Assembly (NCBI RefSeq): GCF_017873855.1 | Contig: NZ_JAGGKR010000001.1 | Location: 1,741,529-1,805,528, forward strand | Length of the DNA: 64,000 nucleotides | Direction of reading: 5' to 3' | Source: Methanolinea mesophila | Lineage (GTDB): Archaea; Halobacteriota; Methanomicrobia; Methanomicrobiales; Methanospirillaceae | In this document: piece after piece, positions 17,261 to 26,548 of the stretch | How the letters are laid out: each line of letters begins with the position of its first letter | How positions within the stretch are numbered: the first letter of the stretch is position 1 | Made by a program: the position numbers and the translations under genes | The notes under the pieces: model-generated | What the model saw: only the letters and a program-made list of their open reading frames with translations | What the model was told of the DNA's origin: nothing | Databases searched by the model: none

Positions 17261-19393
17261 TTGCAACGCGTGTTTGAACGCCTCCATGAGTCGCTGCAGG
17301 AGGTGCTGGTGCACCGCCTGGGGTGGGACGACCTCCGCGAGGTGCAGGAGAAGACCTATCTCGCGGTCGCCGGGGGCAATGACGTGCTGGTTATCGCCCC
17401 CACGGCGGGGGGGAAGACCGAGGCGGCCCTCATCCCGGTTACCGACGGGATCCTCTCGGGAGGGTTGCCGGGAGTCGCCTGCATCTACCTCTCCCCGTTG
17501 AAGGCCCTTATCAACGACCAGGAAGAGCGTTTCAATGCCTTCTCTGTCCCATGCGGGCTGGAAGTTGCGAAATGGCACGGGGACGTCCCCAAGGGGGACC
17601 GTTCGTGGGCAAGGGGCGAGCCGCCGCACTTCCTGCTGATCACCCCGGAGTCGCTCGAGGTGATGCTCCAGGAAGAGAACCTTACCAGCGACCTGAAATC
17701 CCTCCGCTACGTGATCATCGACGAGGTGCACGCGTTCGTGGAGTCGGAACGCGGGGTTCACTTAAAAGTCCTCCTCGACCGCCTCGACCGGTGCGCGACC
17801 CACGACGTGCAGCGGATAGGACTTTCGGCTACGGTGGGGAATCCGGAAGAGATCCTCTCCTGGCTCTCCGGGGGACGGGGAGGAAAAGAGCTGGTGCGGG
17901 TGCCGGTTCCTCCCCGGGAGAAACACTTCTCGTTCGTGGTGGAAGGCGACGAACAGGGCCGGATGCAGGCACTCGCCGGTGTGATCGCCGGGAAAAAGGC
18001 CATCGTCTTCGTGAACAGCAGGAAGGAGGCCGAAGAGATCTCCCGGGCCCTGAAGGGGAGGGTGGAGCACCTCTCGGTCCACCACTCCTCCCTCTCCCCG
18101 CAGATGCGAAGGACCGCGGAGGAGGCCTTCTCCCGCGAGGGAAGCGCCTGCATCATCTCGACCAGCACGCTCGAGCTGGGGATCGATATCGGCGACCTGG
18201 ATATCGTGGTCCAGGTGGGAAACCCCGGGACAGTCTCTTCGTTCCTGCAGCGGATGGGAAGGACCGGGAGGCGGGGGAAACCGCCTCATGTCGCGTGCGT
18301 GCTGAAAGACGGCTTCGAGCTCCTCTGTATGGTCGCGGTGATCGAGTGTGCGAGCAAAAAGGAGGTGGAACCGCTCATCCCCCAGGAGAAACCCTACAAC
18401 GTGCTGGTGCAGCAGATATTCCTCGAAACGGTCCGTTCCCGCCGGACCTCGAAACGCCACCTCCTCGAATTTATCCGGGGGCTCACCCCGTTTTCAGGCA
18501 TTCCGACGGAAGATGTCGATCTCCTGGTGGACCACCTGACCCGGGCGGGATTTTTCATCCGCGACGGGGACCTGCTCATGCCCGGCCCGGGAGCGGAGCA
18601 GATCTTCGGGAGGTCCAACTGGAAGGACCTTTACTCGGTGATCAGGGGAGGAGGCGAGTTCCGGGCGGTCACTCCCGACGGGGAGGTGGTGGGAAAGCTG
18701 GACTCCCGGTTCGTCGCCGCACGGGCCGGGGAGAGTTTCTCGCTCGGCGGGTCGAGCTGGACTATGGTGAAGAGTGACGAGTCCCATAACCTCGTGGTGG
18801 TGGTACCCGGCGGGGAACAGAAACTGGGGATATTCTGGACGGGGACCCGGGCGGGGATATCTCCGGTGGTCTGCCGGGCCATCCAGAGGATCGTAGCAAG
18901 GGGACATTCTTCCCTCCCGTTGCCGGACGAGCGGGCCCTTGACCTCGAGTCCGAGATCGGCGGGTTTCCACCGGTAAGGTCCCGGGGCCTCCACCTTTTC
19001 GAGAGGCCTTCCGCCAGGACCACCGAGGTGGTGGTGCAGAGTTTCCGGGGTGAGCAGTATAACGGGGTTCTTTCACGCATGCTGGGGCACTTCCTGGGAA
19101 AACCGGCGAGAATAAGATTTTCTGACCTCGACGTCACGATCTCCGGCCTGAAGCGGGATGACGGACTCGACCGGGTCCACCAGGCGCTCTCCGCGATCAA
19201 GGACTTATCCCCGGAGGACGCGGGAGAGATCCTCCCGCTCCCTGCCCCGGACCACTGGAAGTTCGGCCAGGCAATTCCCGGATCGATGCTCCGGGACATG
19301 GCGCTCGCGGATTACTACCACCTGGACCTCTTCTGCAGATCGATGGAGAAAGAAAAGATCTATCTTGTGGAGCCCGGGCCCCTTTCTCCCTGA
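17261..19393 (+). CDS. Lhr-type DEAD/DEAH helicase
   Basis: 710 residues from a TTG start that has GGGTGA seven bases before it. RecA-like domain 1 has the Q-motif-like REVQEKTYLAV, Walker A APTAGGKTEAA and DEVH box (IIDEVHAFVESERGVHL). Domain 2 has STSTLELGIDIGDLDIVVQ and GRTGRRGKPP. A winged-helix and an Lhr beta-sheet domain follow to about residue 600. Lhr helicases unwind branched or RNA:DNA duplexes during repair. It is shorter than bacterial Lhr (about 1500) and nearer the archaeal Lhr-2 core. No partner nuclease gene is beside it. Confidence 0.9.
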   Translation: MQRVFERLHESLQEVLVHRLGWDDLREVQEKTYLAVAGGNDVLVIAPTAGGKTEAALIPVTDGILSGGLPGVACIYLSPLKALINDQEERFNAFSVPCGLEVAKWHGDVPKGDRSWARGEPPHFLLITPESLEVMLQEENLTSDLKSLRYVIIDEVHAFVESERGVHLKVLLDRLDRCATHDVQRIGLSATVGNPEEILSWLSGGRGGKELVRVPVPPREKHFSFVVEGDEQGRMQALAGVIAGKKAIVFVNSRKEAEEISRALKGRVEHLSVHHSSLSPQMRRTAEEAFSREGSACIISTSTLELGIDIGDLDIVVQVGNPGTVSSFLQRMGRTGRRGKPPHVACVLKDGFELLCMVAVIECASKKEVEPLIPQEKPYNVLVQQIFLETVRSRRTSKRHLLEFIRGLTPFSGIPTEDVDLLVDHLTRAGFFIRDGDLLMPGPGAEQIFGRSNWKDLYSVIRGGGEFRAVTPDGEVVGKLDSRFVAARAGESFSLGGSSWTMVKSDESHNLVVVVPGGEQKLGIFWTGTRAGISPVVCRAIQRIVARGHSSLPLPDERALDLESEIGGFPPVRSRGLHLFERPSARTTEVVVQSFRGEQYNGVLSRMLGHFLGKPARIRFSDLDVTISGLKRDDGLDRVHQALSAIKDLSPEDAGEILPLPAPDHWKFGQAIPGSMLRDMALADYYHLDLFCRSMEKEKIYLVEPGPLSP

Positions 19394-19398
19394 AGAGA

Positions 19399-20235
19399 TC
19401 AGGTCACCACCGCTTTCCTGAACCGCCAGAAGGCAAGAAGGAACATGATCACCGCGAAGAGCACCAGCACCAGCAGGGCGAACAAGAGTTCCATGGGGGT
19501 GGTGGTGTACTGGATTCCTATCGACTGGAAGTCCCCGCCTATCGCGAAGTAGCGTATCCCGATGACAAGGTAGGTGAGCGGGTTTGCCAGGGAGACCACC
19601 TGGAGAAATTCGGGAAAGGCGCTGATCGGGTAGAGGGCATTGCTCGCAAAGAAGATAGGCAGGGTGAGCAGGGTGATGATCCCCTGGAGTCCCTCGGGGC
19701 TCTCCAGCGAGATGGAGATCGCTGCCGAAAGGAAGAGAAAGCCCAGGGAAAAGACCCCCACGAAGAGGAGGATCCCGAGGATGGAGTAGACCGTCTGGAA
19801 CGCGGTGTAACCCTTGAAGAACTCAGCCCCGATGATCAGCCCGAACACCATGATGATGATCGCCTGGATGAACGACTTGGTCATCCCGGAGAGGGCGATA
19901 CCTACGATGATGTGGTCACGGGGGAGGGGGCTCGCCATGATCTCCCGCATAAGCCCCCAGTTCTTGTCGAAGAGGAGTACGATCCCTCCGAACAGGCTGG
20001 TGAACAGGGTGGTCATGGCGATCACCCCGGCGGCCATGAAGGTGAGGTACCCCACCGAAGGCACCCCGGGGATAGGGGGAAGGGTATTGGTGAGCCGGTT
20101 GAAATTCGACGACATGGCGATCCCGAAAAACGCCATCCACAGGGCCGGCTGTACCAGCGAGGAGATCAGGAGGGTCTTGAACCGGACGAAACGGAGCATG
20201 TCCCGCCAGTATATGGTGTAGAACCCGTATTTCAC
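19399..20235 (-). CDS. ABC-2 type exporter permease
   Basis: 278 residues with six membrane helices and the ABC-2 layout (MREIMASPLPRDHIIVGIALSG after the second helix pair). The first residues overlap the stop of the ATP-binding subunit gene as ATGA. Members move drugs, polysaccharides or lipids outward. Substrate unknown. It has the FASNALYPISAFPEFLQVVSLANPLTYLVIGIRY segment usual for DrrB-type permeases. Confidence 0.92.
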   Translation of the reverse strand: MKYGFYTIYWRDMLRFVRFKTLLISSLVQPALWMAFFGIAMSSNFNRLTNTLPPIPGVPSVGYLTFMAAGVIAMTTLFTSLFGGIVLLFDKNWGLMREIMASPLPRDHIIVGIALSGMTKSFIQAIIIMVFGLIIGAEFFKGYTAFQTVYSILGILLFVGVFSLGFLFLSAAISISLESPEGLQGIITLLTLPIFFASNALYPISAFPEFLQVVSLANPLTYLVIGIRYFAIGGDFQSIGIQYTTTPMELLFALLVLVLFAVIMFLLAFWRFRKAVVT

Positions 20236-21224
20236 CGGGATCTCCCTCCTGCCTTCGATATGGCGCTCCCCGTCCGTTCAGCGCCCTCGTCTCGAAGTTC
20301 CCTCCCGGTAAAAGAGACAAATACGTCGTCCATCGAGGGTTTCTTCAGGTTCACCGTGCTGACCTGGACCCCCCTGCTCCGCAGTTCCTCGACCATTTGG
20401 GGGAGGAGTTTTGTCCCGTCCTCGGTCACCATTATCAAGAGCCCGTTTCCTTTCGGGGTGACTTCCTTCACGCTTCCCATATCCCTAAGAAGCGTTGCGG
20501 TGGCGGCATTATCACTCGTCTCGAGGTAGATCAGGTCCTTTCCAAGGGTGTTCTTCAGCTCCCACGCTCTCCCGGTAGTGATGATCTTCCCGTAATCGAT
20601 AATGCTGATCCGGTCGGAGAGCTGGTCCGCCTCGTCCATGTAATGCGTGGTGAGGAAAATGGTGGTCCCCTCTTCGTTGACCTCCTTGATATAGTCCCAC
20701 ATCCTCATGCGGGTCTGGGGGTCAAGACCGATCGTGGGTTCGTCGAGGAAGAGCACCCGCGGCCGGGTCATCAGCCCCCGGGCGATCTCCAGCCTCCGTT
20801 TCATACCTCCCGAGAGGTGCTTGGTCAGGGTGTTGCGCTTGCTTTCGAGCTGGACCAGGTCGAGGAGCTCGTCGACCCGCTTTTTCAGCCTTTCGCGGGG
20901 CATCTCGTAGAGCATGCCGTGGAATTTCAGGATCTCCCCGCAGGTCATGTCCCGGTCGAGCGTCACCTCCTGGAATACAATCCCGATGGACTCCCGCACT
21001 TTTCCCGGCGAACGGGCGACATCGTACCCCGCGATGCTCGCGGACCCTTCCTGGAGTCTCAGCAGGGTGGTAAGCACGTTGATGGCCGTGCTCTTGCCCG
21101 CCCCGTTCGGCCCGAGAAAGGAGAAGATCTCTCCTTCGTCGACAGAGAAACTGATCCCGTCGACCGCCACGAAATTATTGTACCGGTGCCGGAGGCCCTC
21201 GACCTCGATAATGTGGCCGCTCAT
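20232..21224 (-). CDS. ABC exporter ATP-binding protein (DrrA type)
   Basis: 330 residues. Walker A GPNGAGKST, signature LSGGMKRRLEIARGL, Walker B VLFLDEPTIGLDPQTR and switch histidine in FLTTHYMDEAD are all present. The last 90 residues are the DUF4162-like domain of daunorubicin-resistance type ATPases. It powers the permease encoded next. The operon stands alone, and the start at 21224 gives the standard length. Confidence 0.95.
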   Translation of the reverse strand: MSGHIIEVEGLRHRYNNFVAVDGISFSVDEGEIFSFLGPNGAGKSTAINVLTTLLRLQEGSASIAGYDVARSPGKVRESIGIVFQEVTLDRDMTCGEILKFHGMLYEMPRERLKKRVDELLDLVQLESKRNTLTKHLSGGMKRRLEIARGLMTRPRVLFLDEPTIGLDPQTRMRMWDYIKEVNEEGTTIFLTTHYMDEADQLSDRISIIDYGKIITTGRAWELKNTLGKDLIYLETSDNAATATLLRDMGSVKEVTPKGNGLLIMVTEDGTKLLPQMVEELRSRGVQVSTVNLKKPSMDDVFVSFTGRELRDEGAERTGSAISKAGGRSR

Positions 21225-21406
21225 GCGCTCACAACCCTGATACGCGGCACTGCCTAATAGAGAGTGTGCATCCGTCGCGCAAAACGTTCTTCCTTCCTTA
21301 CCGGGAAGCCTGCCGGAACGCGGTTTTCAGGCTCCCGTTGCACCGTATTCCGGGGGGGGGCAAAGATCCGGGATATGTTGCCTGCGAACCCCCGGCCGCA
21401 TGGGGT

Positions 21407-21985
21407 TCATCCCTTTCCTCCTATCCTCCCGATGAGCCGGGCGACGTTTCGCGAAAAGACCCGGACGGTCTCCATCCCCTCCTCGTCGTTCCAGACCTCC
21501 CCGGGCGCAAACCCAAAGACCATGTTCCAGTAGTTGGACCCGGGGACGATCATCTCGTTGATCAGGAAGAACATCAGCATCTCCTGGACGGTCGCGGTAT
21601 GCCCGCCCCTCCTGGCAACGGCGATGGGACCACCCACCATCCATGACAGGAACCGCTCGTTCGACATCGAGACCAGGCCTATGCGCTGCAGTGCGGCCAT
21701 CACGTCACCCCGGGCCGTCCCGAAATACACCGGCGAGGCCACGATGAACCCGTCCGCATCACGAAGCTTTTCGATCAGTTCCGGGACGCAGTCCTCGAGG
21801 ACGCAGTTCCCCTCTTCCCGGCAGCGGTAGCAGGCGGTGCAGGACTCGACCTTCTTCCCTGCCAGGGAGAAGATCTCCGCATCCAGTCCCTGGTCGCGGA
21901 TTACCCTGGCACACTCTTCGGTTACCTGTGCGGTGTTTCCCTTCGGGCGCGGGCTCCCGCACAGGAGTAGTACCTTCCCTTTCAT
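21407..21985 (-). CDS. isf: Iron-sulfur flavoprotein / NADPH-dependent FMN reductase family
   Basis: 192 residues from the ATG at 21985, which has GGAGG ten bases before it. The N-terminus is a flavodoxin fold (LLLCGSPRPKGNTAQV). The compact cluster CTACYRCREEGNC has the spacing C-x2-C-x2-C-x5-C, the hallmark of archaeal iron-sulfur flavoproteins, which bind FMN and one [4Fe-4S] cluster. They take electrons from ferredoxin and reduce O2 or peroxide in methanogens. The start farther upstream is ignored because it lacks a ribosome site. Symbol given by family, not by proven orthology. Confidence 0.88.
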   Translation of the reverse strand: MKGKVLLLCGSPRPKGNTAQVTEECARVIRDQGLDAEIFSLAGKKVESCTACYRCREEGNCVLEDCVPELIEKLRDADGFIVASPVYFGTARGDVMAALQRIGLVSMSNERFLSWMVGGPIAVARRGGHTATVQEMLMFFLINEMIVPGSNYWNMVFGFAPGEVWNDEEGMETVRVFSRNVARLIGRIGGKG

Positions 21986-22153
21986 GATCCCTCCTCGCAC
22001 GGGAAACGGATAATCATTGCCGCCCCGTAACGGCATCCGGAGTCCTGTGACCTGATCGCGGTTCAACCGTGTCGTAGTGCAACCGATCGCAAATCAATAG
22101 TATCGTATCTTCCCCTTCCCGCAATTCACGAAAACAGTATCTTCCCGGCGGGA

Positions 22154-22732
22154 TTAAAGGGGTGAGATCTCCTGGATCGCCTTTACAAACACCGGCATGG
22201 AGGTGATCTTCTCGTAGATCTTCTTCCTCTGGCTTATGGGAGAACGTTCGTAGAGAAAGATGTGTATCGGCTCCCATATCGCGACCCACGACAGGATAAG
22301 GAGGATATTCTGCACCGCCTGGTTCTCCACGGTAGAAGGAAAGAGCGAGAGTGACTCCCGGATCAGGAGCGCAGCGACGAGGATGACGACCCCGACCACC
22401 AGGAATTTCCTCCCTGTCCGGAGCGTCCGCCTGAGTTCCCGCTCCCCGGCGGCGAGACGGTAATTGAAGTGATTATGGATCCCGCTCCGTATCGAGTCCT
22501 GGACATCCGGGGTTATTTTCGAGGGGGGGAGATACACCACTATCTCCATCGGCTCCTTGAGCGGAAAATCGTCGATGGCATTATAGATGTATTCCTCGGC
22601 AGCATGGTCGAGTTCGCGTTTCCGGAACGGGGAGGGGTCCAGGGAGTTATAAAGTTCCATGACGTTGTCGAGTACGATCTCGACCATGATCCTCCCCTCA
22701 TGCTGACGATACAGCGATTTTATGTCGGTCAT
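22154..22732 (-). CDS. Unknown protein with two membrane helices
   Basis: 192 residues, family not recognised. The first 100 residues are polar with an acidic-aliphatic pattern (AAEEYIYNAIDDFPLKEPMEIVVYLPPS). Two helices follow (FLVVGVVILVAALLI and NILLILSWVAIWEPIHIFLY), then a basic tail (RSPISQRKKIYEKI). The same kind of N-terminal segment, short membrane pair and basic tail occurs in conserved methanogen proteins of unknown role. Start ATG with no strong ribosome site. Neighbours do not suggest a job. Confidence 0.65.
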   Translation of the reverse strand: MTDIKSLYRQHEGRIMVEIVLDNVMELYNSLDPSPFRKRELDHAAEEYIYNAIDDFPLKEPMEIVVYLPPSKITPDVQDSIRSGIHNHFNYRLAAGERELRRTLRTGRKFLVVGVVILVAALLIRESLSLFPSTVENQAVQNILLILSWVAIWEPIHIFLYERSPISQRKKIYEKITSMPVFVKAIQEISPL

Positions 22733-22915
22733 TCTGGTCTTTCCCCCAGGAGTCCGGAAACAGATGAGACCCCGGGTCCACTGTCAGGAGAGTGGTATGC
22801 AAGACCCGTTAATGAAGATTATGGGAACCGGGCACGACGCCGGTTCGAAGGATACAGGATATTGACATTCCGTTGGATGATTGGAAGGAATTTTTGACTC
22901 AAGGGTGCGGTGAGG

Positions 22916-23122
22916 TCACAACCGGAGGACCCTGGTACGCAGATGCCGGTGTGAGACGCACTGGCAGGAACTTTTCTTGCAGAACTCACACCCGGTAAGG
23001 CAGATTTTCTTTTTAAGCTCGCAGAAATGAGTCATTTTAAGGGAGGGGGCCTGCCTGGTGGTGACGATGGTGTCCTGACCATTCTCCCTGCAGGTTTCAG
23101 GCAATATCTCTGTAGTTGCCAT
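22916..23122 (-). CDS. Small cysteine-rich protein, possibly zinc-binding
   Basis: 68 residues ending in a basic tail. The stretch CELKKKICLTGCEFCKKSSCQC holds six cysteines and could bind a metal. No family recognised. Upstream, on the same strand, AATTATTAAAATATG contains a TATA-like box about 26 bases before the ATG, which suggests a leaderless mRNA and supports the call. The rest of the 460-base gap around it (22733-23192) shows no other gene. Confidence 0.4.
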   Translation of the reverse strand: MATTEILPETCRENGQDTIVTTRQAPSLKMTHFCELKKKICLTGCEFCKKSSCQCVSHRHLRTRVLRL

Positions 23123-23192
23123 GCTGATGTCTATACATATTTTAATAATTATATCTTTTGTACATAAAATATAGAGTTGTCATACTTTCTGT

Positions 23193-23540
23193 TCAGCAGG
23201 TCACGTGCAGGATGGCGACGTAAGAGCCAGTGGATCGTTTCATTTCCTGAAGAACCTCCGGGGTCGGAAGAACTACCAGCTGGTACCGGGATAGGATGAT
23301 CTTTGCATCGGGAGTGATGGGAAGAGATCCGTACTGGCCTGTTCCTATATAGATCTGACCCGGCTGTTCCTCGGCGAGAAATCCGAGTTCTTTTTCAGAC
23401 AGCGGAGTATGTTCGTACTGGTCCTTCAGACCTTTAGAGAGCTTTTTCTTCCTCTTTGTGATGCTCCCGTCGCTATGAATGATAATGTCATTCTCATAGA
23501 CCTGATCGCCGATCTCGATCCACCCGAATCCGGTCTTCAT
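23193..23540 (-). CDS. Mth938-like domain protein (DUF498)
   Basis: 115 residues. FGWIEIGDQVYENDIIIHSDGSI and the later QIYIGTGQYGSLPITPDAKIIL are typical of the Mth938/NDUFAF3-like fold. In eukaryotes relatives assist respiratory complex I assembly; the archaeal function is not known. The last residues are GSYVAILHVTC. It is preceded upstream by the HEAT-repeat gene on the opposite strand. Confidence 0.82.
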   Translation of the reverse strand: MKTGFGWIEIGDQVYENDIIIHSDGSITKRKKKLSKGLKDQYEHTPLSEKELGFLAEEQPGQIYIGTGQYGSLPITPDAKIILSRYQLVVLPTPEVLQEMKRSTGSYVAILHVTC

Positions 23541-23755
23541 TCAACACCCCGAGGAAAGGGATCATGAGAGGTCATATTTGAATCTTGTCCCGTATCGCTC
23601 CCCGCTCCTACCTCCACCCGATTCCGGATCCGGGACGCTATCTCACGTCCGCCTGGGACCCGAATGTCACCTCCCTCCCAGGCCTCTCCCGCGATCTCCA
23701 TAGCCCGGACCGAGATATCCAAACATTCACCAGCCCGCACGACATCCTGAATGTC

Positions 23756-24109
23756 ATGGCCGGAACCGACGGACCCGACAGGGATGAAAAATACGAGGAG
23801 CGGCTCTCCTACTATCTCGGTCTCCTCGCATCGGATAACCCGGGAGACCGGTGGAGAGCGATAGAAGTCCTGGCCAGGACCGGGGATGAACGGTCGATAG
23901 AGCCTGTAATCGCCGCGTTGCAGGACGAGGACTGGAGGGTCCGGCAGAAAGCCGCATGGGCGCTCGGCTATCTCGGAGACCCGCGGGCCCTGAAACCACT
24001 GCAAAGGGCGCTCGGGGACCGGAGGGAGGGGGTGGATGACATGATTTACGAAGCCATGGACCGGATCAAGAAGAAGATGGCGGATGCCCTCCGGGGGCAG
24101 GGGACGTAA
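23756..24109 (+). CDS. HEAT-repeat protein
   Basis: 117 residues from the ATG at 23756. Two HEAT (PBS-lyase-type) repeats are visible: NPGDRWRAIEVLARTGDERSIEPVIAALQ and DEDWRVRQKAAWALGYLGDPRALKPLQRAL, followed by a charged helix. Such repeats are protein-binding scaffolds. The open frame begins 57 codons earlier at 23585, but that part has no repeat pattern and reads like non-coding DNA; no ribosome site marks either start. Confidence 0.75.
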   Translation: MAGTDGPDRDEKYEERLSYYLGLLASDNPGDRWRAIEVLARTGDERSIEPVIAALQDEDWRVRQKAAWALGYLGDPRALKPLQRALGDRREGVDDMIYEAMDRIKKKMADALRGQGT

Positions 24110-24232
24110 CCGGCCCTCCCTCCCTGCCGATGGTTATAAACAATTAATAGGAGGGGGAGGGAATAGTATGGGTACAGAAGGCCGGATTATTCGGCATAAT
24201 CGTTTCCAGGGGAGAAAACCCGAGGATTTATC

Positions 24233-25753
24233 ATGGATCCAGACTCAATGCACCTGAATTTTGACCAGCAGCGGATCGAAAAACTGCAGGAGATGCGGCA
24301 GGCCGGGATTTCCTTATTTCCGCCGGAGTTCGACCGAAAAGAGACGATAACGGAGATAAAAACACGATATTCCGATATCGGGCACGAGAAGAGCGAAGGG
24401 CAGGTGACCACCGCCGGGCGCCTCTACACGGTGCGGAACCACGGAAAGACGATATTCGCCGACCTTGGTGACGAGGGAGGAAGGATCCAGCTCTATATCC
24501 GGAAGAACGACCTTGGCGACGAGAAGTTCGCCGCATTCAACAGCCTCGTGGACAGGGGGGACATTATAGGGGTCAGAGGCTATGTTTTCCGCACGAAACT
24601 CGGGGAAATAACCATCTGGGTGGAGGATTTCCAGCTGCTGACGAAGTCACTCTGCGCCCTTCCGGAGAAATTCCACGGTCTGAAGGACATCGAGAAGCGG
24701 TACCGGCAGCGCTACGTCGACCTGATGGTCAACCTCGAGGTCAGGGAGACGTTCCGGACAAGGAGTCGGATCATCACCCTGATCCGCGAATATCTCACTT
24801 CGAGGGATTTTCTCGAGTTCGAGACCCCGAACCTCCAGCCGGTGTACGGGGGGGCCAATGCCCGCCCGTTCACCACGTACCACAATTTCCTCGAGCAGAC
24901 TCTCTACATGAGGATAGCCCCGGAGCTCTACCTCAAGCGGCTCGTCGTGGGAGGCTTCGAACGGGTCTTCGAACTTGCCCGGAACTTCCGGAACGAGGAC
25001 ATAGATACCCATCACAATCCCGAGTTTACGATGGTGGAGATCTATGAAGCGTACCGTGATTTCGAGGACATGATGGCCCTCACCGAGGGCATCATCTCTC
25101 ACCTGGTCCACGAGATCCACGGCACCTACGTCATCCCTTACGAGGATGCAACCCTCGACTTCACCCCGCCCTGGAAGAAGCTCTCCATGGAGGACGCGGT
25201 AAAAGAGTACGGCGGCATCGACGTTCTCACCCATACCGTCGCCGAGCTGAAGGAGATGGCCCGGGCAAAGAAGATCGAGGGGTACGAAGCGGCAGGAAAT
25301 CCGCGGGAGTTCCTGGTCCTCTTCTTCGAGGCCCTGGTCGAGGACCAGCTGGTCCAGCCCACGTTCATCTACGACTTCCCGGTGGAGAACTCACCCCTCG
25401 CCAAGAAACACCGCTCAAAGGAGGGGTTCACCGAACGTTTCGAACTCTTCATTTACGGGATGGAGGTGGCGAACGGGTTCTCGGAGCTGAATGACCCGCT
25501 CGACCAGCTGGAGCGGTTCAAAAAACAGGACGAGAAACGGAGGGCCGGGGACCTCGAAGCCCAGATGATAGACTACGACTTCATCAACGCACTGGGCTAC
25601 GGGATGCCGCCCACAGGGGGAGTGGGGCTCGGCATCGACCGGCTGGTGATGCTCCTCACGAACAAGAACTCAATCAAGGAAGTGATCCTCTTCCCCCAGA
25701 TGAAGAGGGGAAGCGAGCTGCCGATGGAGCACGACGAAACCCCCGAAGAATAA
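24233..25753 (+). CDS. lysS: Lysyl-tRNA synthetase, class II
   Basis: 506 residues. The N-terminal OB-fold domain (VTTAGRLYTVRNHGKTIFADLGDEGGRIQLYI) binds the anticodon. The catalytic domain has motif 2 RNFRNEDIDTHHNPEFTMVEIYEAY and motif 3 GVGLGIDRLVMLLT, with the GGANARPF segment of the lysine site. It attaches lysine to tRNA-Lys. This is the bacterial-like class II form rather than the class I LysRS of many archaea. Start has GAGGATTTATC before it. A TATA-like TTATAAAC lies near 24133. Confidence 0.96.
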   Translation: MDPDSMHLNFDQQRIEKLQEMRQAGISLFPPEFDRKETITEIKTRYSDIGHEKSEGQVTTAGRLYTVRNHGKTIFADLGDEGGRIQLYIRKNDLGDEKFAAFNSLVDRGDIIGVRGYVFRTKLGEITIWVEDFQLLTKSLCALPEKFHGLKDIEKRYRQRYVDLMVNLEVRETFRTRSRIITLIREYLTSRDFLEFETPNLQPVYGGANARPFTTYHNFLEQTLYMRIAPELYLKRLVVGGFERVFELARNFRNEDIDTHHNPEFTMVEIYEAYRDFEDMMALTEGIISHLVHEIHGTYVIPYEDATLDFTPPWKKLSMEDAVKEYGGIDVLTHTVAELKEMARAKKIEGYEAAGNPREFLVLFFEALVEDQLVQPTFIYDFPVENSPLAKKHRSKEGFTERFELFIYGMEVANGFSELNDPLDQLERFKKQDEKRRAGDLEAQMIDYDFINALGYGMPPTGGVGLGIDRLVMLLTNKNSIKEVILFPQMKRGSELPMEHDETPEE

Positions 25754-25849
25754 AGGATAAAAATCCCAGTTTCTTTTTTAAAACGCAAGACTTCTGCTCC
25801 TTAAAATTAAAGGTTTCAATCGCTCCGGTCGGGGAAGTTACTGGTGGAA

Positions 25850-25885
25850 ATATAAAAAAAAACGTTGAAAATGCCGTAGGCATTT
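25850..25885 (-). terminator. Hairpin-plus-T terminator after the DUF350 gene
   Basis: Read leftward, AAATGCC-TAC-GGCATTT is a perfect seven-pair hairpin followed by a run of nine T (forward 25854-25862 is the A run). It lies 15 bases beyond the DUF350 gene stop. Such a bacterial-style terminator may also work for the lysS transcript from the other side. Confidence 0.6.
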
Positions 25886-25899
25886 CCGGTTGTGAAAAA

Positions 25900-26403
25900 T
25901 CACAGCAGCGCTGTGGTAATCCCGATGACCCCGGACTGGATGATCACCGCAACGGCGATGATGACACCGGCCATCTCGAGGGCGACTGCAACATTTCCCT
26001 TCTTTAACTCCTCGAACTCTTCCACACCCTTGGTGAGGCGGTCGAGGATTTTAAGGGCAAGGTAGATGGCCGCGATTGCGAGCACGATCCCGAGGATCAA
26101 CTGCAGGATCGCGACCCCGATGGCTACCAGGCCGTCGACAGAGAAGATCCCGACCGACATGGCCTTGGCGATGCCGAGAGAGACACCGGAGACTCCCGAC
26201 TGGACTACGACCGCGATCCCGATAAAGACCGCCGCAATCAGGATCCCTACTGCCGCGTTCCCCTTTGCAAGTTCTTTTGCCTCATCCATCCCTTTTGTGA
26301 TTCTATTCAGGACGGAGAATCCTATGTAGAGTGCGACAACCGCCAGTATGATGGCGATGATCAGCTGGATAATTCCAACAACTGCATTTGCCCATAGCAT
26401 CAT
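25900..26403 (-). CDS. DUF350 membrane protein, duplicated domain
   Basis: 167 residues made of two similar halves. Each half has two or three membrane helices and a cytoplasmic motif (FSVLNRITKGMDEAKELAKGNAAVGIL, and later LKILDRLTKGVEEFEELKKGNVAVALEMAGVI). DUF350 proteins are small membrane proteins of unknown function, usually found as such tandem pairs. The start has GAGGTGA about seven bases before ATGATG. The hairpin terminator follows the stop. Confidence 0.9.
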   Translation of the reverse strand: MMLWANAVVGIIQLIIAIILAVVALYIGFSVLNRITKGMDEAKELAKGNAAVGILIAAVFIGIAVVVQSGVSGVSLGIAKAMSVGIFSVDGLVAIGVAILQLILGIVLAIAAIYLALKILDRLTKGVEEFEELKKGNVAVALEMAGVIIAVAVIIQSGVIGITTALL

Positions 26404-26548
26404 GGCATACTCACCTCGTATGAGGCCAAATCTCAGGTTCGCTCATGCAGGTGATAAATATGCCGTGGGTTCGCGGAAAATATGGCAGAATTATCGTTAT
26501 TTTTATGAAAAAAGAGGGTCCTCACCCGGTATGGCGGCACAAAGGTCA

